64,000 nt of DNA, from NCBI GenBank assembly GCA_963995525.1, contig OZ023214.1, positions 46,681,989 through 46,745,988 on the forward strand. Direction: 5' to 3'. Positions 12,541-23,005 of the stretch are shown in pieces. The notes under the pieces were generated by a model. It did not search any database. It saw nothing but the letters and a program-made list of their open reading frames with translations, and was not told where the DNA came from. This DNA comes from Escarpia spicata (lineage: Eukaryota; Annelida; Polychaeta; Sabellida; Siboglinidae). Positions within the stretch are counted from its first letter, which is position 1, and the number at the start of each line of letters is the position of its first letter. The translations under genes and the position numbers were made by a program.

Positions 12541-13470
12541 TCGTTTAATAGGATTATTGTCAGTCATGTGGTCGACAGAAACGTGACTGACACGTACCGC
12601 TGAGTTGGCACAGATGACAATTGCTCCCTTTTCCGTTCTTGGTGATCTGCATATTCGACTCAAAGATATAGCTTTGAACCGTTTTATGAGCAACGATTGA
12701 TACCACCTATCGCATCCGCGTACACACAAATAATTCGACACAGTGATTAATTGTTGTATTCTAGTAAGAGTTCTTGTACTGTTTTATAATGCTCGCTTTC
12801 CCAGATCAGATGTGGAACATCGGAGCGGAATGACTGGTCGCGTAAATTTCAGGCAACGATAGGTGCGACGCTGTCGAATCTGCGGGGGTCGGTGTCTTTA
12901 CAAGTTAACATACTTGCAATATCGTTTTGATGAAAACGTATGCAGCAAATGCAAAATATAAGAGGCATTTGGCGATGTTCACGCCAAACAAATCAACATC
13001 AACCGCTTTTTCGTTCGAAGGACTCATCTAAAAAATTACCTCAAATAAATTGTATTTTTGGTCTTTTTAAATATGCACTATATGTATACACTCTATCACG
13101 ATAATAAAATCCACCCAAATAAAAAGTGAAATTTTTTGGTAAAAGTGACATAATTTTGCCTCGGACCTTTTCTTCACATTGATATAAAGGGTACACACTT
13201 TATTTAGGCTGTCTAATTTATGTTCTTTGCACAATTTGTATAATTGATGTATATAACATGCAAGAATAATGATACGTCTGTTACATGTGTATAATTGCAG
13301 CGAACGGCATTGTAAGAATTGTCTTCTAATCATTCCATTGTATTTGCATATGACCGCAAACGACCAATCGAGCCACATACAAAATGATATTTTGTACTTC
13401 AAACAAAGCAGTAATTGTAACTCAGATATATTAAAAATATATACTATATTTATTGTGACGAATGTTGTCT
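12541..13470. repeat. dispersed repeat family F1 (left-arm copy)
   Basis: This stretch recurs inverted at 32,735-33,720. Its core (about 12,730-13,120) recurs again at 48,700-49,140, and a shorter part at 43,280-43,560. A shared landmark, read on the opposite strand, is CCTCGCATTTACGC followed by CCGxTCGTTCC and CACCTGATCTG. No protein is recognised. It is probably part of an uncatalogued element or of the duplicated segment. Confidence 0.7.

Positions 13471-13471
<1 letters not shown>

Positions 13472-13508
<37 letters not shown>
13472..13508. repeat. (TA)n microsatellite
   Basis: Pure TA run. The homologous place in the right arm is where the 28,746-32,735 block is inserted. Confidence 0.95.
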
Positions 13509-13510
<2 letters not shown>

Positions 13511-13737
13511 TGTCGGGGTAGACCATGTTTACACTTTACAATGGTTTATTTAGGCTGTATAGCTTTCAAATGATCAATATAAGCTGTATAAGTATTAATT
13601 TACCTATGCAAAGATCAATAGTAAATGTCACTGTAAACTGTAATAAAGAATACACGTGGGGGGCAATATATTAGGGTTGCGCTCCCGTTAGGCATGGAAT
13701 GTTAATAAGCAATCATTATAAATGCGTTATAATGAAT

Positions 13738-13768
13738 TATATATATATATATATATATATATCTATAT

Positions 13769-13800
<32 letters not shown>

Positions 13801-13803
13801 GCA
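13738..13803. repeat. (TA)n plus (AC)n microsatellite
   Basis: TA run followed by AC run. Its inverted partner in the right arm is the expanded (AC)n-(GT)n at 28,334-28,480. Confidence 0.95.
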
Positions 13804-14289
13804 CATACATATATATCAATAATAAATAACTGAAGCAGGCTTTTTGTTTACCTTTAATAACCTTAAACATAGGCAACTGTTTTTCGCCTTAAATCTTACT
13901 ATTAAAGACTGAACATGATTGCTTGAGACAATCAACCATTGCGCCACACTGAGGTATTATTCCTGGTCATGTTGACACTTAAGGCATCTTTATGTGAGTG
14001 CATTGGTTGAGTTCATGGGCAATTTACTAAACCACCCTGTAAGGTGACGAGAGCCTATTTTGTCAAACAAACGCCGTACAAAGTAATTGCGTACAAACCT
14101 TTAACCGCACAATATTGTCATGTTGCTACTGTGACACCAATTAGCAGTATACCTGGTTATTTGATGCCATTTGGCACTTCTTGTTGATAATAATGTTTGA
14201 TATCTAGCCAAGAATCTCCACCAGCCTTTAAGGTCACGAGTGCCTTTCGTCAAAAGTGTAATAAGTTATAGATTAGAAAACCAAACACG

Positions 14290-14305
14290 TGCAACCCATG
14301 AAAAT
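14290..14305. other. paralogous empty site of the intact LINE
   Basis: Left-arm sequence around GTGCAACCCATG is continuous here. In the right arm the same place reads GTGCATC on one side and ATCCCATGG on the other, separated by the 4.56-kb LINE. It supports insertion at this point with a 3-4-bp target duplication. Confidence 0.8.
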
Positions 14306-14547
14306 ATAAGAACAGCTCTAATTGACCAGGAGTTAAGTTTGTGGATGACATAACAACAACAAATTAATTAAAGTGCACACAGACTTAACCTTGTTTCTTA
14401 CTGTTTTTTGGTTGTTGTGGCAAAATAGGTATTCGCAATTGACCTTGCAGTTCGTCGGGGTATGGTTTTCGCCAGGAAACCATGTATACGCCCATAGAAA
14501 GGTACACAAAATATTAGTTTGATCAGGAGTAATGCAAATTCCAGTTT

Positions 14548-14562
14548 ATATAGACTACGACT
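14548..14562. other. paralogous empty site of the TIR element
   Basis: Left-arm sequence TATATAGACTACGAC is continuous here. In the right arm the two halves are separated by the 3.5-kb TIR element at 19,544-23,056. The flanks join exactly apart from four extra bases (AAAT) at one side, compatible with a diverged 4-bp target duplication (CTAT/AAAT). Confidence 0.75.
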
Positions 14563-15269
14563 TTACAATAATATTGTAAAGTGTATTTCTGGGACAATAA
14601 CGGCTTTCGTGAAATTACAGAGTGAAGTAGATAGACAGAGTGAAGTAAATTGCTCCAAATGACCAGAAGTACCGCCTACTAGTGTCACATTAGCAAAATA
14701 AAAAATTTATGTTGCTAACGCTTTACATGTTGTCTTAATTAGTATTTTGAGAACATGAAAGGCACGCATGACTTTACAGAGTAGGGCATGTTTTGCAAGG
14801 AAAAAAGACGGTAATCGACGCACGATGAACTTGTAATTATGTGGAAAGCGACTCACACGGGGACATTTGTGATGTTTTTGCCTTAAGACAAAGTTACTTT
14901 GCGGAATAGAATAACCAGAAGTGGTGAAGGAAGAAAGTTACCGGACGCCTTGAATTCGCCATCTCTCCTTCTGTTACGTTTCTGTTGTGGAAGAATGTAC
15001 GGAACTTCGACCAATCCTGCTTTGTAGATTCATTTTTATCAGCATGGCCCGTATGTCGGTGTGTATGTCTGTAGGATGGAGCTTCGTGCTACCATTCCAC
15101 GAACAAAATGCCCTTTATGGATGGTCTCATGTGCAAAAAAGATTTGATTTAGAGTTAGGTTGAATGCTAATATTACGATTAGGGTAAGGTTGAATGTACT
15201 TTTGACTAAGCTGACATCAGGTTTTTACACGCATTCGTAAGTGAAGGTGTAGCAAGTAGATATGTTTGT

Positions 15270-16250
15270 GATCAATAATGTTCTCTTATTATTTGTACTG
15301 AAACTGGGTTCGAAAAATGCTGTTCTGCATGTAAGACCAAGTTCAATTCGAGCAATTCAATGTATTGCCTCTGTGAATGTCTCTGCCTTATTGCCTGCGC
15401 GAATGTCACCCTCTGTGCAATTATTGCATGAACAACACGTAACAGTTCGCTAGGGAGCTATGGTGGATAAGCAAGGTTCCAAAGATGAGTTTTTAAATGA
15501 CGACGGAATTTTTAAATATTTTCAACTGATCTAACACTAAGAGGGAGCATATTCCAAAGAGTTTGTGCAGCAATAGAAAAAGCGCTAGTTCAAATGTTAG
15601 TGTTGACTCTAGGAACAAAAAGTAGGCCAGAACCAGATGATCGAAGCTGGATAGATTTTCTTACAGGAGTAAGCAGCGAATGCAAATACGATAGTTGCTT
15701 ACTGGACATTGCCTGATATGTAATGGCACAGATCTTAAATATTATACGATAGCGTACAGGAAACCACTGCATAAATTCAAAAGTGGTACAGAGCGAGAAA
15801 AACGAGGAGACCTTGTAACTACTCTTGCTAGAAAATGTTGGACACGTTGCAAGCGATATTATAAAGAAGGTAATTGCATTAGTAAAGTATGCTGCTAACA
15901 AGCGCAGTTGCAAGAGTTTAAACTACACAAAAGTACATGTACCGGCGAATACGGCGAAGATCACGAATATGGTAAAAACAGCAGCGACACGTTTGAGATA
16001 TGTGATGTCGGAAATTGAAGTTTCTATCAAAGATCACTCCTAGATTCCACATCGAGTTTGCTGGCATGATATACTGATTTAAAATACGCGTAGGGAAAAC
16101 CATCAAGTTTACTACGCTGCATTGGAGTACCAATAATTATCAATTCAGTTTTATTTACATTTAATTTCAACTTGTCCTCAATTAATTAATTTGGATATTT
16201 CGTGAATACTTTCTTTACAAGTAAATTATGTTTTTAAACAGCAATATCAC
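15270..16250 (-). pseudogene. CR1/L2-like LINE fragment, RT C-terminal region and 3' region
   Basis: On the minus strand the translation gives the post-catalytic part of a LINE reverse transcriptase. LKLNVNKTEL is near 16,190-16,150, and ISQTCRCCFYHIRDLRRIRRY lies near 16,010-15,945 with a frame change. Then come FMQWFPVRYRIIFKICAITYQ near 15,770-15,710 and LLTPVRKSIQLRSS and LLFVPRVNTN down to 15,590. In another frame ALFLLLHKLFGICSLLV-like sequence follows, corresponding to the F-VAAP-LWN-LP motif. The palm with its catalytic aspartates is missing. The 3' part (15,270-15,470) recurs at 51,720-51,905 and, shorter, at 18,660-18,760. Confidence 0.75.
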
Positions 16251-17489
16251 TCTCATGGATTAGCTGAACATAGGACGTATTACGTAGAGCAGCGGATCTC
16301 GGAAGCAATTTTGAATACATTTCCAATTACGACTTGTAGCCAGTGTTACATATGTATTGCATGTACATACGCGTCGGAACGTGGTGAATATTGGGTGCTG
16401 AGATTCATTAAAACCGTCCAACAGCATCTGACTTGAGGTTCACCAACAAAATTCACCTGCACCCTTTGCCAATACATTGGAGCTAAGTTTCAGGCCCTCT
16501 CCACCTCAACAACACATTTCGCGCTTAGATCCTCAAACCAAATCCCCTTAGTTTCTTACCCTGACCTGCCAAATGTAAATCAACGGCATTCCTATTCTGA
16601 ATAAAATGTTGACTACTTGCTTGATGCCTCAAGAGACCATCACATATTAATGATCATAAGAAAAGTATATAAACTGGTCATTCAGTAGACGCTGTTGTGT
16701 TTCTGTTGCGTATATATTGGCATAGCTTTGACCAATGCAAGTTTTTGTTTCGATAATAATTCTTTTTTTTTGTTCAGCTACATAATAATGAACATGAAGA
16801 TACTTAACCAAGACTCGCTATAATGTAGGCGACATATTTAAAACAAATAATCATATTGTATGCCTCCGTTTTACCTCGATATTTCATTCATTGTTGAGTG
16901 AATAGAAGAGGTCTTGATGTAAATGCTCTGCTCTGTTCTGTATTCGCTATGTTTTTCACCATATCACAAGCCTCAGGTTAGGCCTATGTGAGTTGCAATA
17001 TATCCATCCAAAGTTGTTGCAGGTTTTCATTTATTTCCGCAGGTTTCCCTATATAATATTAATTGTATATTACTATTTGGGCTACCAATACGCTAAGTTC
17101 GACGAACTGTATGTACATCTCATCCCAGATGCCGTGATCCACTCGCCTCTTTTTATATTCATTCGCTACCTTGAAACATTGGCCTTTGCTCTGCCAATTT
17201 GCGATGCATTTCAAGCAACACAAGGTAGTTATTTATAATAGATTTTTTTCAATGAACACATTTCAGGTAATCCATTCCGCGGGTGGCGCCACTGCGACTA
17301 TGTTTTATGTGTCGGACAAGTATGATCTGCCTTATGCAAAGCCGTAATTGGCAACATAATAAAGAGGTCGTGGGAACAAATTTAAGTTCAAAATACTGTA
17401 ACAGTGATATAATAGCGGTAATCGGCGTGTTGCTCCATGTGTGGTTATGAGCTTGTAAAATAATAATATGAAAGTTTAGAAAAAGAAAA

Positions 17490-18270
17490 ACTGTAGAGGT
17501 CCACGTATTGTGACTTTGGACGATTCCACAGTACCATTGTGTGTGGCAAGAAGGAGCTGCTTATAATTGTGTTCTACGTTGTAAAAGGACACTATGAATG
17601 TTTGTTCATAGTATAGGCTGTTCAAACGATTAGGGTCACATATATCCCCAATTACTCAATAGTAACAGTTCCAAGTTCCACAGAGAAAGCTTATATTGAA
17701 GAAGCAAGAGTTTTTTGTAGGAGCTCAAACAGCAGTCAACTTTCAATATGCTAACTAATATTATATGTCCCCAGTCGTTGCTTATGTTGATATGGAGAAT
17801 GCTACATAAGAAAGTGTAGATGCGTCCAGAGTAGGGCTAGCTGCTGTGTCTGTACATTATCAATAGAAGAAGCCTCAAGTGGTCGTTTATGGTAGTATGG
17901 CTCTGTCACCAATCAAGCGGTGGTTCAAGAGTCAACTAGAATGTGAAGCGCTAGTATTTGTCTGCGAATGTGAATACTTTCAGGTGCATACCGACAGTGT
18001 ACAAACCGTTAGTTATGTTATACGGCAACCATTGCTCTAACCAGCCACTTCCACAACGTTGTTGTCTTACCAACCAGTCATCGAGTACCGCATCGGAACG
18101 AAACTGTGTACAACATGAACATTCATACTGTAAACGTATATACGTACTGTGAAGGCAATGGACGTAACTTTATTTTGGGGCAGAAGAACAAAACAACACT
18201 CTTCTGAGTGAGGATGTCGAACATGAAAGCAATCACCATGCAAAAACAATTAAGACTGACCGGCCATGTA
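17490..18270 (+). mobile_element. Ty3/Gypsy LTR-retrotransposon internal fragment
   Basis: A stretch of about 780 bp, absent from the paralogous copy at 50,040, contains the RNase H region of a Gypsy-type pol (17,816-18,112). No LTR, protease, reverse transcriptase core or integrase was found, so this is an isolated relic. Confidence 0.65.
17816..18112 (+). pseudogene. Gypsy pol RNase H domain remnant
   Basis: The frame from 17,816 gives VDASRVGLAAV, the first RNase H aspartate block. After an in-frame TAG it continues VVVYGSMALSP and then LECEALVFVCECEYFQV, matching the conserved YxSRxLSP, E-x-E-x-LAxV and E-F motifs of Gypsy RNase H. A +1 shift then yields YKPLVML (the DHKPL motif with D changed), and a further frame gives YQPVIEYRIG, the usual YxFxIxYxPG. 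The domain order matches the family. It is broken by one stop and at least two frameshifts. It normally degrades the RNA strand during reverse transcription. Confidence 0.65.
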
Positions 18271-19557
18271 ATGCGCATGTCTGGCAGGAGAGCAAGCAAG
18301 TGTTTCATTCTGAGCTGATTCATGGGAAACGGTCGTGCAGCGTTAAAGCAATAAATACATCATCAAGTCCACATTGCACAAATGAGACATTGGCCCGAAC
18401 ATCTAGAAATCTGAGGCTTTGACTTATTAACTGGCGATCGACCACTCAAAACAACACTATCATTCAGAATAACAACGGTAGTAGTCAAAATGTGTGAAAT
18501 GACACAATCGTACGTGGTTACGTCACTTCAGTCATTACAACACAGTCACACAAAAACGGATACGCAGCGCACCCTTGCAGGAAAGAGATGACGAGAACGT
18601 CAAAAGAAAAATTTGCTACAGAACATCGTATAGTGAACCAGTCAACCCCGACATATTCTGTTCGTATTCTTAAAGGCAACACATTGAATTGCTCGACTAG
18701 AACTTGGTCTTACGTGCTGAACATTATAATTGTTCGACTCAGTTTCTGTTCAAATAATAAGCGAACATTACTGACAACATACATGGTGATGGCTACTTTC
18801 TATCCCTTCACTTACAAATGCGTGTAAAAACCTGATGTCAGCCTAGTCAAAAGTACCTTCAACCTCACCCAAATCGTAATATTAACATTCAATTTAACTC
18901 TATGCCAAACCCTTTTTGCACATGAGACCACCCATAAAGGGTACTTTGTTCGTGGAGGGGTAGCAAGAAGAGCTCCATCCTACGGACGTACACGCCGACA
19001 TATAGGCCAAGCTGATAAACATTAATCTACAGAGCAGGATTGGTCGAAGTTCTGCACAGACTTCCACAACAGAAACGTAACAGAAGGAGAGATGGCGAAT
19101 TAAAGGCGCCCGGTAAATTTCTTCCGTCAGCACTTCTGATTATTCTATTCCCCAAAGTAACTTTGTCTTAAGGCAAAACATCACAAATGTTAAGGCAAAA
19201 CATCACAAATGTCCCCGTGTGAGTCACTTGCGCTTTCTACATAACTACAACTTTATCATGCCTCGATTACCGTCTTTTTTCTAGCAAAACATGCCCTACC
19301 CTATGAAGTCACGCGTGCCTTTCTTGTCCTAAAAATACTAACTAAGACATCATTGTAAAGCGTTAGCAACATGAAATTAGTATTTTGCTAATGCGTTACT
19401 TCTGGTCATTTCGATATATTTTGTACATATTTCGTAGGTGCAGGTGTTGATTTCTTGACAAAACATGCCTTCTCTCTGTAAATTCACAAAAGCCCTTTTT
19501 ATCCAAGTAATACACTTTATATCATTGTAAAGTCGTAGTAAATAAGTAGTATATGCG

Positions 19558-19695
19558 GCAGCCCAGCACTTATAATAATAATAATAATAACAAGATAACT
19601 TCTATTGCGCCTAAATCCTTGGAAACCAAGCTCAGAGGCGCATCAAAACAAAAGGGTTGGTCAATCTCAAAATCCATAAGTAGTTTTTCAGTTGT
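19558..19695 (-). mobile_element. small SINE-like or LINE-tail insertion in the left terminus
   Basis: This 138-bp stretch interrupts the left terminal repeat and has no counterpart in the right one. It begins with a CACTTATAATAATAATAA tail, followed by TATTGCGCCTAAATCC and CCAAGCTCAGAGGCGC. Read on the minus strand it ends in (TTA)n, as a retroposon would. Confidence 0.5.
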
Positions 19696-19761
19696 CAACA
19701 GATGGATGCTGGCGCGGCGCGGAACAAGAGCGAATGATGTCACCATCTAGATCAAGATCAA

Positions 19762-19850
19762 AGGTCAAGGTCAGACACCCGGTTTCAGGTCAAGGTCAAA
19801 TGATAAGGTCAAAGGCCAAGATCAAACATATAGATCAAGGTCAAAGGTCA
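19762..19850 (+). promoter_or_regulatory. cluster of seven AGGTCA half-sites
   Basis: AGGTCA occurs at 19,762, 19,768, 19,787, 19,793, 19,806, 19,838 and 19,845. Pairs have spacing 0 (twice) and 1 (once). AGGTCA direct repeats are the core of nuclear-receptor response elements. The right terminus has a matching inverted pair with spacing 1 at 22,979-22,991. Function is inferred from the motif only. Confidence 0.5.
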
Positions 19851-20094
19851 AACAGCGCCACCCTGATGCATACATCACTAAATACAAATAGTGCCCTTGG
19901 CGGATAATTTGTTAACTAAATATCTAGGCTAATGTTCAGTATTGCTTAAATACGTGTCCCTTGTTTGTGTAAAGTAGCGCCCACTGGCGAATAAATGGTG
20001 AACTATATATATACGTACTGCTTAAATTCGTGCATCTTATTTTTGTCAAGTGGTGTCCACTGGCGGATAGATCATGAACTACAAAATAGCAACC

Positions 20095-21100
20095 CCTGGT
20101 ATTTAATTGGTGAAACGATACTCCTTTAATTCACGCCTTTAATTTTGTGTAATATAAAATAGGTTAAAGACATCAATAAATAGGTGATGATGTCTCAGAG
20201 TTGGTATACCATTTTCATGTATAACGTCCCCATAATCTATACATATAGAATTATAGAATACGTCAAGTCCTCATCTTTTTTTCGTACTGTAGTGCTTAAA
20301 TGCGTCCTTCTTATGAAGTGAACGACAAACAATAGGTCTACAAGCACCCTTTGGTGATTATGTGGTGAACTATTTAACGAGATCAATAACGTTATTAAAT
20401 ATGTCAACGGCGTCATAAAATAGTTCATTGCGCATGTGCAATGGTGTCTTTTCTAATGACTCATAGGTCGTGGACCATTTTTCAGGTATTGCGTCCCCTA
20501 GCCTATATCATTACACCTATAAAATAGGACCAATCATGACGAATGGGTAGAGAACTAGTAAAATAAGTCAAATTATGTCATTTCTGGTTATCGGATATAG
20601 ATGTACAACCTTTCTATCACCTTGTTTGTAAATTTGTGCCTACCTATGTCTCTTTTTACTAGCATACGTCGACTGGTTCCTGTATTAACAAATATGTGTT
20701 TGTCAATTTTGTCGTACATATGTCTGTTAGTAATAGCATACGTGAAATGATTCCTGAATATGTAACATACTTTGGGATATCTTTATCAACAAAATCAAAG
20801 TCTCCCTTTCTTTTAATATGATCAAATGATATAATTTAATCAATGCTAATCAATGCTATAGTTTTTATATAGAACATTTGTTCTTACCTCAGTTGATTGC
20901 CTGGTTGCAAACTGGTTTTAAGTGATATTCGCTGTGCAAGTCTCATCTTCTCTACCGTCCGTGCGTGTATTTTCTACTCTACAGTCCATGCACGCATGTT
21001 ATACTCTGACGTTCGTTCTTATTCGGCACGACCACGTGACCTGTATGTTCTGTCGAACTGTTGTTAAACGCCTGCGTCTGTTTTTTTGTCATTATATCTT
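20095..21100. other. left-only internal region of the TIR element
   Basis: No coding sequence recognised. It contains further degenerate copies of the subterminal motif (for example CTTAAATGCGTCCTTCTTATG near 20,295) and an imperfect direct repeat with TAGCATACGT at about 20,660 and 20,740. It would include the promoter of the left-hand gene copy. Confidence 0.4.
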
Positions 21101-21269
21101 ATATTTTGTAAGATGAACAATATGACTAGCGATTACGTCCGACAAGGGATTTTGCTGGCGAAGAGGCAGCCTGCTACAGCCATGGACCCACTTGATCCCT
21201 CGACCCCGACAATCAACCCGCACCAACTACCAAAGACCAACGAACAGTCCGATAACGATTTGAGCGACC

Positions 21270-21720
21270 AAACTAATTTCGTCGCTGTCATCACCTCTGG
21301 AAACCTAGCCAACAATTAACCTGACGTCGTCACCTCCGAGGAAGCGTCGGAAGATTTTGCCCCGTTATGCCTGCTGCATGTGTAACAATACCTTCAGCTG
21401 TGAAGCAGGACTACTGCCGCCAAAAGAAGCAAGATTAGCAGCGGCGACGTAAAGAAGAACTTAAAGACATAATAGTAAGCTTCAATTTCTCATAGTATTC
21501 GAATGCTCTTCAGGTCTTGTTCTAAGACAAAGCCTGATACAAAGAACATAATATTATATTTCTTTTATACATACCAGTTGACCATACATTATTAAGCTCA
21601 TCTCGTCACTGTTTCAGCGGCAAGAAAAGGAGCGCATTGCTGCAGCCTTCGCTACTTCTGCTTCTTCTCTCCCTGTCGCTGCAAATATTGACCCACCAAG
21701 CGACTATCTCCACTCCTGAA
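21270..21720 (+). pseudogene. left copy of the zinc finger-NADAR gene, NADAR part missing
   Basis: The frame shared with the right copy reads TKLISSLSS, then after a stop PTIN, SSPPRKRRK and CCMCNNTFSC, the first half of a zinc finger. About 25 bp are missing there, which removes the second half. Exon 1 ends ...GACATAATA at 21,474 with donor GTAAGC. A 143-bp intron ends CTGTTTCAG at 21,617. Exon 2 opens RQEKERIAAAFATS and runs to a TGA near 21,718, just where the NADAR domain should begin. An overlapping longer open frame (21,113-21,319) is not conserved in the other copy and is probably a shadow. The splice signals look good. The gene is broken. Confidence 0.6.
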
Positions 21721-21932
21721 CACACCCAAGCAATGCAAGGAGAAACGACGCATCTTGAGGTTGTCGGTCCAGAATCTATGCGATACACACGTGGTTGCCT
21801 GTTTGTTATATATAAAAATATAGTTAATAGTAGTACACTCAGTAACTGCAAGAATCAGAGACTGAACATTTTTTTTCCACTGCTCTGATAGAGAGTCTTG
21901 CACTCAACTCTGCATATTACAGAACGCAGTGT

Positions 21933-22376
21933 CTACAAGTAGTTTTCGTGGACATCGCACAATAGTTTTCCGAGATCGTTTTTGTAGCCACGTCAAAGTT
22001 ATCAAAAGCCATCTTTCGATGGTACACGCTCCACCAGTTCAGCATTTCCGGTTGCTAACAACACGGCTCTCAAATCCTTTGATGCCTTGAACTTTGCAAT
22101 AAGCAAAAGTCGCATCCAGTGAACACGGACGTCGTTCCAACCAGATCTCATCTCTCCAATCTGTTTGCTTTTTCGTTTTGTCAAGGGCGCATGTTTTGTA
22201 GCATTGATGCGCTCTGCGCATTCGACGTCGCCGTGATACAATGCCTTCCTATATTTATAGGCATGCTCGACCGAATTGTAGACCCGACTGAATGCTTCCA
22301 CCCTGCATGGGTAAAGGTTTGACAAAGGAGAGTCGGCCCCAAAAATGTTTTCGCTTTGTGGGTCACTATTTGCCGC
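21933..22376 (-). pseudogene. NADAR (YbiA-like) domain, exon 2 of the right gene copy
   Basis: On the minus strand the frame opens AANSDPQSENIFGADSPLSN and continues NLYPC, YNSVEHAYKYRKAL, H-A-AERI, APLTKRKSKQI, GWNDVRVHWM, LLIAKFKAS, LLATGNAELVE and SKDGF. This is the NADAR signature in order: F-G..SPLSNFYP, SVEHAYQ..K, A..I..A, KF..., LL.TG...L.E. A stop (TGA) replaces the expected Trp at 22,002-22,004, with two more close behind. The frame then resumes as NDLGKLL and VHENYL to a TAG at 21,933. NADAR proteins act on ADP-ribose or phosphorylated ribosyl compounds, including removal of ADP-ribose from guanine. The copy is inactivated, but only lightly. Confidence 0.8.
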
Positions 22377-22510
22377 GAAAGGGTGAGAAGAATAAATGTA
22401 TGGTCAACTGGTATGTATAAGATAAATATAATATTAAGTCCTTTGTATCAGGCTTTGACTTACAGCAAGAGCTGAATAGCATTCGAACAATATGAGAAAT
22501 TGAAGCTTAC

Positions 22511-22770
22511 TATTATGTCTTTAAGTTGTTCTTTACGACGCCGCAGCTTATCTTGCTTCCTTTGACAGTAGCCCTGCTTCATATGAACGTGCCAACTGCT
22601 TTTACAGCTGAAGGTACTGCCACACATGCAGCAGGCCTAACGGGGCAAAAGCTTCCGACGCTTCCTCGGAGGTGACGACGCCTGGTTGATGGTTGGCCTG
22701 GTTGCCGGACCTGATGACAGCGACGAAATTAGTTTGGTCGTCGAACTAGTCGTCGGCCGGACCAGGGGGT
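22511..22770 (-). pseudogene. exon 1 of the right gene copy: NLS-like stretch and zinc finger
   Basis: Minus-strand reading: a Ser/Thr/Pro-rich stretch (PTTSSTTKLISSLSSGPATR) from about 22,760, then SSPPRKRRK at 22,652-22,675 (a basic nuclear-localisation-like run). A TAG follows where the left copy has Tyr. The finger is CCMCGSTFSC (22,622 downward), WHVHMKQGYC (to 22,565) and RRRKEQLKDII. It fits a C-x2-C...H-x-H/C zinc finger, likely DNA-binding. Exon 1 ends at 22,511 on donor GTAAGC. The intron acceptor and start of exon 2 seen in the left copy are deleted here. Conservation of this frame between two diverged copies argues that it was the real one. Confidence 0.65.
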
Positions 22771-22997
22771 GCTATTTTGTAGTTCATGATCTATCTGCCA
22801 GTGGGAACCACTTGACAAAAATAAGATGCATGAATTTAAGCTGTACTCACATTTAGTTCACTATTTATCCACCAATGCTACTTGACAAAAACAAGAGGCA
22901 CGATTTTAAGCAGTACTGAACTTTGACCTAAACATTTAGTTCACAACTTACCCCCTAGGGGGAGCTATTTGTAGTGCATGACCTTTGACCTTGATAG

Positions 22998-23005
22998 TGA
23001 CGTCA
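22998..23005. promoter_or_regulatory. TGACGTCA palindrome (CRE-like)
   Basis: A perfect CRE/ATF octamer in the right terminus of the TIR element next to the AGGTCA pair. The left terminus has TGATGTCA at the matching place. Motif evidence only. Confidence 0.3.

Larger units (their letters stand above)
16180..18330 (-). repeat. segment duplicated (inverted) at 49,970-51,600
   Basis: Pairs by eye: 16,250-16,650 with 51,090-51,510 (both with the TGATGGTCTCTTGAGGCATCA landmark on the plus strand of the second copy); 16,760-17,480 with 50,050-50,560; 18,270-18,330 with 49,970-50,040 (shared GGAGAGCAAGCAAGTGTTTC on this strand). The first copy carries a Gypsy relic (about 17,490-18,270) absent from the second. 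The second carries a 470-bp stretch (50,572-51,045) absent here. Confidence 0.8.

Noticed and set aside
21086..21319. 77-codon plus-strand frame in the TIR element
   Set aside because: Its frame is not kept in the second copy. The conserved frame is the one with PPRKRRK and the zinc finger.
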